A DNA stretch of 64,000 nucleotides from assembly GCF_008801925.2 (NCBI RefSeq), contig NZ_CP062806.1:291034-355033 (forward strand), in the 5' to 3' direction. Both the position numbers and the translations under genes were made by a program. Shown here piece after piece: positions 58,205-64,000 of this stretch. Under the pieces are notes generated by a model. It was given only the letters and a program-made list of their open reading frames with translations. It did no database searches and was not told the DNA's origin. The stretch comes from Cupriavidus basilensis. GTDB taxonomy: Bacteria > Pseudomonadota > Gammaproteobacteria > Burkholderiales > Burkholderiaceae. Numbering within the stretch: position 1 is the first letter of the stretch; each line of letters begins with the position of its first letter.

Positions 58205-58821
58205 TGGCAGGAAGCCGATTTGCCGGGCATATCCGCGTCTGGTTGCTCGCCGCACCCCTGATGCTTTGCGTGCTCGCACCGATGCTGCCGGAGAGCGAGC
58301 GCTTCGAGATTGGCGCCGACGAGCAGACCTCTGTCGAGGCGGTCTTGGGTGATGTGCGCGCCTCTGGCGCGACAGGTGCCGCGAACGAGCGGTTTCGTGC
58401 GTGGTTCGTCGACTCTGGGTTGTTGCGCTCCTCGCTATCCGGTTCAGCATCCAGCTCCGCCCTCTCGGACGCTGGTGCGTCAGACCTCGGGAGGCGATGG
58501 GTGCGCAACTTCTGGATGACCATCTATCGCGCGCTGTATCGGGCAGCCGTCGCACACACTTGGGCGTTCGGCGCCATCGTCTTTCTGATCGCAATGCTCA
58601 ACGACGGCGCCGTTGCCAGGCACATCAAAGCTTCTGCCGCCGGATTCGCGAGTCCACTCTCCTTTCACCTCGCCGCGCACGGCTTGCTGGTTACGTTCGG
58701 CATCGGTGCGTCGGCGCTTCTGGTTCCCGTGCCGCTGCTTGCTTACTGCTGGTCGGCTGCGGCACTTCTGGTCGGGGTGCTTGGCTGGCGTCTTGCAGCC
58801 TCATTCCACGTCAACCGCTAG
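58204..58821 (+). CDS. DUF4400 conjugative-element membrane protein
   Basis: 205 residues, start ATG in a TGATG overlap. Four membrane helices: VWLLAAPLMLCVLAPMLPES, TWAFGAIVFLIAMLNDGAVA, HGLLVTFGIGASALLVPVPL and CWSAAALLVGVLGWRLAAS. The WMTIYRALYRAAVAHTW region before the second helix and the position after traD match DUF4400 (TIGR03747-like). Probably part of the mating apparatus at the inner membrane. Confidence 0.82.
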   Translation: MAGSRFAGHIRVWLLAAPLMLCVLAPMLPESERFEIGADEQTSVEAVLGDVRASGATGAANERFRAWFVDSGLLRSSLSGSASSSALSDAGASDLGRRWVRNFWMTIYRALYRAAVAHTWAFGAIVFLIAMLNDGAVARHIKASAAGFASPLSFHLAAHGLLVTFGIGASALLVPVPLLAYCWSAAALLVGVLGWRLAASFHVNR

Positions 58822-58885
58822 CTTGTCTCGCCTTATTTTGCATTCGATTCGCGGACCCTATACCGCACCAACGGAGAAACCCCAC

Positions 58886-59749
58886 ATGAGCACACCAGAA
58901 CATATCGACATGATCTACGATGCAATGACCCTGCCGGCCGAGGTCGCCCTCTCCGGCGACCATCCTTCCACAGTCGGAACTTCGAGGTTTACCGATGCGG
59001 GCCCGCTTGAGCCGGGTTCGGTCGAGCATGAGCTTCAAGAGATGGTCGATGCGGCGGACTCCCTACGCAAGGACGGCGTGATCTCCGCCGCTGACGCCGA
59101 GAAGAAAAAGGCCGAAGTGGAGAAGACTCGCAAGCTGTTCCGCGAGCTGCCGCCCGAGCAACGCGCGGCCATCGTCAAGCGTCGCCGTGACCTGGGTCTG
59201 CAGATCCTGAACCGCGAGCTAGCCGGCGCTGCGGTGGTGGCAGTCGACCTGAAGCTGAACCACACGCGGCTCCGCCCGCTGTTCCTCCAGTCGTGGCCCT
59301 ACCTGAACCGGATGAGCCTGAACCTGCAGCGCTTCGGTGCGGATACGTTCAGCCGAAGCGAACTGACTACTGTCAACGACTTCCTCGAACGTGAGCTGGC
59401 CAAGCTTGAGGACTACGTCGACGAGCAGTTGCGCGTGGCGAAGGCCTACTGTGAGATGCGCGAGGCGGAAATGAAGGCGAAGAACGACATCATCTTCCGG
59501 CCCACGGTTACCCGGCCTTCGTTGGAGATGGAGATCCAAGCGTACTCGCGTTTCTCGCTGCGCGCGCTCCAGGTTCTGGTCAACTTCGACAAGACGATGG
59601 ACGAGTTTGATTTTATGGTGTGGAACGGCATCCGTGATCAGTCCGACGTCAATGACCAGGTGAACAGCTTCCTGCGCAAGTTCCAGCCGCTGGCGTTGCG
59701 TAGCTACACCACGCACTTGAAGTTGATGACGACGATCCGCGGCATCTAG
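58886..59749 (+). CDS. Hypothetical integrative-element protein with coiled coil
   Basis: 287 residues from MSTPEHIDMIYDAMTLPAEV, behind ACGGAGAAACC. Charged and helical: DGVISAADAEKKKAEVEKTR and VNDFLERELAKLEDYVDEQL predict coiled coils. No catalytic motif. The open frame further upstream lies over the DUF4400 gene. Cytosolic; possibly a scaffold of the element. Confidence 0.6.
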   Translation: MSTPEHIDMIYDAMTLPAEVALSGDHPSTVGTSRFTDAGPLEPGSVEHELQEMVDAADSLRKDGVISAADAEKKKAEVEKTRKLFRELPPEQRAAIVKRRRDLGLQILNRELAGAAVVAVDLKLNHTRLRPLFLQSWPYLNRMSLNLQRFGADTFSRSELTTVNDFLERELAKLEDYVDEQLRVAKAYCEMREAEMKAKNDIIFRPTVTRPSLEMEIQAYSRFSLRALQVLVNFDKTMDEFDFMVWNGIRDQSDVNDQVNSFLRKFQPLALRSYTTHLKLMTTIRGI

Positions 59750-59758
59750 AGCTCGTCG

Positions 59759-61486
59759 ATGCCCGCCCCGTCTCTCGATAAACTCAACGCTGCCCAACGG
59801 GAGGTCGTACTGCTGCGTAGCCACTGCGTAGCGGTCGCATGCCCTGGTGCGGGCAAGACCTCCACTATGGCCACGAAGGCAGCGCACTTGCTGTCAGATC
59901 CTGAGGTTGTTGTGGGCGCCGTCACCTTCAGCAAGGATGCGGCGCTGGAACTGCGCGAACGCATTCTCGCGCTTGCAGGGGAGACCGCTAAAACGCGCCT
60001 CATTGCGGGGACATTCCACTCCTTGGCCTATAAGCAAATACGCGTGAGAGGATCGAAGGGGCAGACGATCCTTATGGATGGCGAGCGTCTCGCGCTAGTC
60101 GATCAGGCCTTGCAAGCGGCCGAGCTCGATTGGAAGTTAGACGATGCCATAAAGGTCATTGAGAACCTCAAGACTGACCTAGCCATTGTGCCGACCGATA
60201 CCCCTGAGGGACGGCTTCTGGCTGCCTATCAAGAGTCCCTTCAACGAAATTGGGCGCTCGACTTCCATGACATGCTGCGTCTTAGCGTAAGTGGGATGCA
60301 ATCCGGGTCGCTCAAGCCCTATCCTTTTCATCATCTCCTCGTGGACGAGTTTCAGGATACTGACCCACTTCAGTATCAATGGGTGTGCGAGCATGCCCTA
60401 CACGGTGTCACGATCACGCTTGTCGGGGACGATGACCAGAGTATCTATGGCTTTCGCTCGGCGCTCGGCTTCCGCGGCATGGAGTCCTTCATCAGACAAT
60501 TCGACGCCCAACCGGTAATACTCGGAAGCAATTATCGGTGCCGCGCGGAGATCCTAGCCGCTGCGGATCGAGTGATCGTCAACAATCGCGATCGGATTCC
60601 CAAGACGCTTGCGGCAGAACGGGGACCGGGAGGGACTATCGGGTTTAGCCGGTTCGGCGATGAATATGACGAGGCGGTAGCAGCTGTAGAAGCGCTGTCG
60701 CCCTTTCTCAGCGACGGTAGGAGTGGGGCGATTCTGGCTCGAACCAACCGGATTCTGGACCCGGTCGAAGCCGTATGCAGATCCCGCGGACTCAAGTACT
60801 ACCGCGCATCCGGAGCCTCGATTCTCAATCGTCCGGAGGCGGCCCTAGTGGGAAGCCTTTTGGAACTTGTGCAGCGGGTTCGATCCGGTGGCATGGACAC
60901 GCTCTTGGGCTTCGCCGGCCTCAGCGTGCACGAGCTTCGTTCTCTCCACGAGAAGCTCGGTCCGGGCCTACAGTTCCGCCAGGTAAAAGAGCTCTCTGGA
61001 CTTGCCCTCAGCGATAGCTCGGTCGATACGTTTAGAGATTTCTCGAAGCGGCTCTCCGAGTGGCGAGCCTTGTGCGAGCGGCAGTTTTTCTCGCTGGTCC
61101 TCGAGGGCGTCAGCGATTGGATGTTGCGCCACGCGAAGACCGACGCGGCAAAACGCGCTATCCGAACAACGTACGACGTACTTTCTAGGTTGAACGGTCC
61201 ATTCTCGGACCGACTAGAGTTCCTACGGCGGAAGAACAATGAGCCTGGCAACGATGCGATTGTCCTTACCACCCTTCACTCTGCGAAGGGCTTGGAATGG
61301 GACGCAGTGGTGCTAATTCGGGTTGAGGAGACGGTGCTACCTGACGAGAAAGGGACTTCCGAAGCTGAAGAGAGAAGGCTCTTTTATGTTGGTATGACAA
61401 GGGCACGCGACTCGCTCTTCATCAGTACGGCAAAGAAGAACCCCACCTCACGCTTCGTCTTTGAAGCCGGGTTGCTCCAAACCTAG
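59759..61486 (+). CDS. UvrD/Rep-like superfamily 1 helicase
   Basis: 575 residues, shorter than UvrD (about 720). Motifs in order: Q/I AACPGAGKTSTMATKAAHL (Walker A), Ia AVTFSKDAALELRERIL, II HHLLVDEFQDTD, III LVGDDDQSIYGFRSAL, IV GSNYRCRAEI, V TTLHSAKGLEWDAVVL, VI LFYVGMTRARDSLFIS. It starts 9 bases after the previous gene and ends the plus-strand run. On mobile elements such helicases serve element replication or defence. No nuclease domain is attached, and no partner such as a Gabija GajA nuclease is adjacent. Confidence 0.9.
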   Translation: MPAPSLDKLNAAQREVVLLRSHCVAVACPGAGKTSTMATKAAHLLSDPEVVVGAVTFSKDAALELRERILALAGETAKTRLIAGTFHSLAYKQIRVRGSKGQTILMDGERLALVDQALQAAELDWKLDDAIKVIENLKTDLAIVPTDTPEGRLLAAYQESLQRNWALDFHDMLRLSVSGMQSGSLKPYPFHHLLVDEFQDTDPLQYQWVCEHALHGVTITLVGDDDQSIYGFRSALGFRGMESFIRQFDAQPVILGSNYRCRAEILAAADRVIVNNRDRIPKTLAAERGPGGTIGFSRFGDEYDEAVAAVEALSPFLSDGRSGAILARTNRILDPVEAVCRSRGLKYYRASGASILNRPEAALVGSLLELVQRVRSGGMDTLLGFAGLSVHELRSLHEKLGPGLQFRQVKELSGLALSDSSVDTFRDFSKRLSEWRALCERQFFSLVLEGVSDWMLRHAKTDAAKRAIRTTYDVLSRLNGPFSDRLEFLRRKNNEPGNDAIVLTTLHSAKGLEWDAVVLIRVEETVLPDEKGTSEAEERRLFYVGMTRARDSLFISTAKKNPTSRFVFEAGLLQT

Positions 61487-61750
61487 TTGTCTGACACCTC
61501 CTAGTAGAGCAACCGCGTACCGTCGGGATGGCTGAATTCGTGAATGCCATAAGAACAGGCACGTGCCGTCGGCTGAGAAACCAGTTTGAGGAACGCTTGG
61601 CACGCCACGACAGCCGGCCAGTGGCCTGGAGCCAAAGCCACTCCACCTGAGTTGCTGCGGTGCGCAACTGGACGTCATTAAGCAAACAGCCAGCAGCAAG
61701 TTCGCCCTAATGACCAACCGGCTCAGCGAGCCGGTTGCTATCGCCTCCAA
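61448..61750 (-). CDS. Possible small lipoprotein, frame uncertain
   Basis: The minus-strand frame MEAIATGSLSRLVIRANLLL, AVCLMTSSCAPQQLRW has a hydrophobic stretch and a lipobox-like TSSC. The later part looks better in another frame (CSYGIHEFSHPDGTRLLY), so a frameshift is possible. The end overlaps the helicase gene by 39 bases. Family unknown. Confidence 0.3.
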   Translation of the reverse strand: MEAIATGSLSRLVIRANLLLAVCLMTSSCAPQQLRWSGFGSRPLAGCRGVPSVPQTGFSADGTCLFLWHSRIQPSRRYAVALLGGVRQLGLEQPGFKDEA

Positions 61751-62570
61751 ATCAAATCGGACGGCGCGGCCTATATGTCGCTACGCGACGGGGCGATTTG
61801 GATGAAGCAGCCTGCGCATTGGGTGGCGGTTAGTGCCCTTGACCGTGACGCGTCCCGTGGAGACGAGCGAGGACTCCTGTCTCGGCCATGCAGGCCGTCT
61901 GTACAGTGGTTACGCGTTCCTGGGTCTCCCGACCAACGCTCGTTCCAGGCGAGTGATCTGCGCAACACGACGCGGCAGATTCCGTGACGATTCGTCGAAC
62001 TTGTGTCCGTCATGAGCAAGTATCCCGCGACCACGGGCTCTGGTGGCATGCAGCACACTGTGATTGGTGGCGTATGCACTCCGCCGCACAGCGTCCTTCC
62101 GGTGTCTCACGTCGCCGTATTCGCTGCCTATTCCCACGAAGGCAATCGGCTCTTGCGGCGCGCGATTTGGACAGAAGTCGTAGATCACGCCAGGAAGCGG
62201 AGCGAGGCACCGCGCGCTCATGCCCAGACGTTGCCCTCCTGGACTTGGTACGCCGGGGCAGGCACGGCACCCGGCCAGGGGTAAGTGGCACCGCGCCGCG
62301 AGCGTCGGATGCAACTCCAGTGCCACGTTAAGGCTCCCGGACAGAGTCCGATTGTCCTTTCTATGATCTCTGACCGTCGAAGACGATGCAGGATTGCCTT
62401 GGCCAGGTCAAAGTGGAAGAGCTGTACAGCACCTCCCATTCGCTTCCTGACGTCTTAGGGTGGGCCTCAAGCTACACCCAGCCAGACATGCCGGCGAGAT
62501 TGATTCTGCAGTGTCCTAAGTGACCGTCAATACCCTTAGCTCGCAGTTAGGCTCAAGGGCACCTGCACAA
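61751..62570. other. No supported gene between the conjugative tail and the origin
   Basis: Short overlapping frames on both strands. The minus frame 61910-62326 has no domain. The stretch may be eroded ICE DNA. Confidence 0.4.
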
Positions 62571-62576
62571 CCCGGT

Positions 62577-62679
62577 GGTGTAACGAGTTGGGCCGCAGTT
62601 TTGTATTGCGCTTGTTTGGTGCAACGGATTGGGCCGCAAATTAAAGTTGGCCGGAGAAAGGTGCATCGTTTTGGGCCGC
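62577..62679 (-). repeat. Three minus-strand iterons at 41-42-bp pitch
   Basis: Units at 62577, 62618 and 62660, each of the type GGTGnAACGnnTTGGGCCGC or close to it. They are the reverse complement of the plus-strand unit, with GGGCCGC in place of GGTCCGC. Confidence 0.8.
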
Positions 62680-62754
62680 TTTTGACCCGCGACTCAAAAA
62701 AGTGAGCGCTTCCTATCGACATATCCATTGTGTTTTGGAAATTCGGATAGCTTT

Positions 62755-63049
62755 GCGGACCAAGGGGATACACCTTTCGATCCTGGATGCCAGAAAGAAG
62801 CTTCGGTGGGCTCAGCCGTTCTCCGCGTCGATTCCTTGCGGACCAATAGATTGCGCTTTCGCGGAAGTGGTGGTGATGCGCCATTTTTTGCGGGCCAATT
62901 CGCTACACCGTTGAACAATAAGTGCCGCATACGCGGGAGAGCCCGGCAGCAGGCCACGGAGCGAGGTGCTGTCCGATTGGCAATGTACCGTGTCACGGAC
63001 AGGTGCCGTACGCGTTCGATGGGAATTGCGGACCAAGGAATAACACCTT
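62755..63049 (+). repeat. Four scattered plus-strand iterons
   Basis: Units at 62755, 62838, 62890 and 63028 with the core GCGGACCAA or GCGGGCCAA and an end like ACACCTT. Spacing is irregular (83, 52, 138 bases), unlike the array that follows. Confidence 0.75.
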
Positions 63050-63103
63050 CCTTGCGGCAAAGGGGAGGCACGTGTCGCCGCTGGCGAGTATGAGGGTACT
63101 CGA

Positions 63104-63485
63104 GCGGACCAATCGATTGCACCTTGAGCGTGGCGCTGGCACTGCGGACCAACAAACGACACCATTGCGCATCGGCTACCAGACTGCGCACCAATCAATT
63201 ACACCTTATGGGCTGGGTAGTGCTGCGGACCAATGGACTGCACCTTCTTTGAACTCAGAGTTTTGCGCACCAATAGATAGCACCTTGGCGGGTGAACGAT
63301 TCTGCGGACCAACAGAGTGCACCTTTGGATGAATCGCCAGGACGCGGACCAATTGATTACACCTTGGCTCCGTGGGTTGATTTGCGGACCAATGGACTAC
63401 ACCGTCAGTAGTTCGGCAGTCTTGCGGACCAATCGATTGCACTTTATCAGGAGCGCTCCGATTGCGGACCAATACATGACACCTA
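63104..63485 (+). repeat. Regular array of ten plus-strand iterons, about 40-bp pitch
   Basis: Unit starts at 63104, 63144, 63186, 63225, 63265, 63304, 63344, 63384, 63424 and 63464. Each 22-base unit reads GCGGACCAAT, then about six variable bases, then CACCTT (the third base pair is G or C: GCGGACC or GCGCACC). Spacers are unrelated. The nearly fixed pitch puts all the units on nearly the same face of the helix. Confidence 0.9.
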
Positions 63486-63520
63486 TACGTACGGATGCTC
63501 TGCGCTTCAACTGCAGCCGC

Positions 63521-63529
63521 TGTGGATAA
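63521..63529 (-). promoter_or_regulatory. DnaA box in the origin
   Basis: TGTGGATAA, a perfect reverse-strand TTATCCACA, 36 bases after the last plus-strand iteron. It should recruit DnaA to the origin. Confidence 0.8.
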
Positions 63530-63530
63530 C

Positions 63531-63665
63531 CTGGTCGGTTTTGACTTTCCGCACTTTTTTGTGGAGAGCAAGCAGCTTCTTTGTTTGTAAACCAGCTAAC
63601 GTATACGAGGGCGTTTTTCTTGTTGTAAATCAAAAGGTTATGACAAGCAAAGTGTACTTTTTTGG
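63531..63665. other. AT-rich stretch, candidate unwinding element
   Basis: Between the DnaA box and the second iteron array, with runs such as ACTTTTTTGTGG and GGCGTTTTTCTTGTTG in an otherwise GC-rich context. Placed as a melting region would be. The unwinding function is inferred. Confidence 0.6.
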
Positions 63666-63671
63666 TATCAA

Positions 63672-63903
63672 GGTGCGATTCATTGGTTCGGAGGTGTCAT
63701 TTTTTGGGCCGCAGAAGTGTTAACTATTGGTGCCTCAAGGTGTTATTCATTGGTCTCAAAGTGCAATTCATTGGCCTATGGTGTTAACCATTGGTTTGAG
63801 ACCCTTCGAAGACCGTGGATCGCTTGACAGGCAAGGCTTCGCAAGCCACGGTTCATTTCAAAGGTGTAAAGCTTTGGTGCGGAAGTGTAGATTTTTGGTG
63901 CGG
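63672..63903 (-). repeat. Second iteron array, minus strand, 20-23-bp pitch
   Basis: Units at 63672, 63693, 63716, 63739, 63760 and 63780, then 63863 and 63884. Each reads GGTGnnAnnnATTGG or close to it, the reverse complement of the first array's unit. Packing is nearly back to back, half the pitch of the plus-strand array. Confidence 0.85.
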
Positions 63904-63924
63904 CGTGGACGTCGCCTCCGCATC

Positions 63925-63970
63925 AAGGTGCAATCGTATACTTGACTCGTTGCACCTTTAGATAGATATT
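63925..63970 (+). promoter_or_regulatory. Putative rep promoter with overlapping iteron-half-site inverted repeat
   Basis: Inverted repeat AAGGTGCAA (63925-63933) and TTGCACCTT (63950-63958) made of iteron half-sites. Between and after it is -35 TTGACT (63942-63947), a 17-base spacer and -10 GATATT (63965-63970). Initiator dimers bound to the arms would block this promoter, the usual autorepression of rep. Confidence 0.65.
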
Positions 63971-63974
63971 ACCG

Positions 63975-63990
63975 GCACTATCGCTAGTGC
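63975..63990. promoter_or_regulatory. Inverted repeat GCACTA-TCGC-TAGTGC after the rep promoter
   Basis: Perfect 6-base arms just downstream of the -10. It could be a second operator or a leader hairpin of the rep message. Confidence 0.5.
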
Positions 63991-64000
63991 ACCCTCCCCT

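Larger units (their letters stand above)
62577..63990 (+). other. Iteron-type replication origin (oriV) with rep promoter
   Basis: A continuous origin of about 1.4 kb. From left to right: three iterons on the minus strand, four loosely spaced plus-strand iterons, ten plus-strand iterons at 39-42-base pitch, a DnaA box, an AT-rich stretch, eight minus-strand iterons packed at 20-23 bases in two groups (six and two), and a promoter with inverted repeats at the right edge. Both arrays share the half-site GGTGnAA / CCAATnnATT. Iterons of this kind bind the replication initiator. No initiator gene is in the window; the promoter reads to the right, so rep should begin beyond base 64000. Confidence 0.9.

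Noticed and set aside
59759..61486. Gabija or similar defence pair based on the UvrD-like helicase
   Set aside because: No GajA-like nuclease or other partner gene next to it.
63104..63485. CRISPR array
   Set aside because: The 22-base units with about 18-base spacers at 40-base pitch vary at several positions, have no cas genes and lie with a DnaA box; they are iterons.
62694..63633. Overlapping minus-strand open frames of 60-166 codons rich in WSA / VRN peptides
   Set aside because: They are translations of the iteron repeats; no start signal or domain, and the repeats explain the peptide periodicity.

Overview
The window is GC-rich DNA with the gene families of a Burkholderiaceae betaproteobacterium, most like a Cupriavidus or Ralstonia secondary replicon. 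Pointers are an NMT1-type uptake operon under a guanidine riboswitch, an Hxc-like type II secretion locus next to a PstS/LapA-like secreted protein, a giant haemagglutinin with its own FecI/FecR/STN set, an acetoacetyl-CoA synthetase cluster, and a large iteron origin at the right end. The genus is inference. The origin makes a (mega)plasmid or chromid likely. No tRNA, rRNA or CRISPR array was seen.

Left part (1-16,100) is accessory DNA. It starts with a truncated ABC operon (permease and binding protein, minus strand) preceded by a guanidine-I (ykkC) riboswitch. Then follow a two-gene nucleotidyltransferase module, a truncated copy of a small secreted-protein gene, and a DUF6884 gene. A complete IscB element with omega-RNA (about 4645-6320) sits at the end of that gene. 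Next are a tyrosine recombinase without its nucleophile, an HU-like gene with a basic tail, a 5' group II intron remnant, a porin tail, an SDR/AraC divergent pair, relaxase and HU debris, two XRE regulators and an orphan antitoxin.

Middle (16,123-32,402) is a type II secretion locus broken into strand-alternating blocks: D-E-F plus a trypsin-nuclease fusion (plus), C (minus), G-H-I-J-L-M (plus), then a zinc-ribbon-like unknown, K and a lytic transglycosylase (minus). A PstS/DING-like secreted protein with its own terminator follows and is the best candidate substrate. Prepilin peptidase GspO is absent and must be supplied from elsewhere.

From 32,754 to 48,688 one minus-strand block reads STN/TonB-like protein, ECF sigma, FecR, a 4126-residue filamentous haemagglutinin, and a second ECF sigma. 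No TpsB transporter is present. From 49,000 to 50,515 lies debris: a coiled-coil tail, the intact secreted-protein gene whose 239-bp core is duplicated at 3713, and a frameshifted PAS sensor. From 50,521 to 55,903 is a CoA-ester catabolic cluster with a divergent TetR regulator and two matching palindromes.

Right end (56,491-64,000) holds the tail of an integrative conjugative element (5'-truncated TraD, DUF4400 and partner genes, a UvrD-like helicase). It is followed by the replication origin: opposed arrays of about 22-bp iterons, ten of them at an almost constant 40-bp pitch and eight packed mostly at 20-23 bp, around a DnaA box and an AT-rich stretch, ending in a promoter that should drive a rep gene just outside the window.
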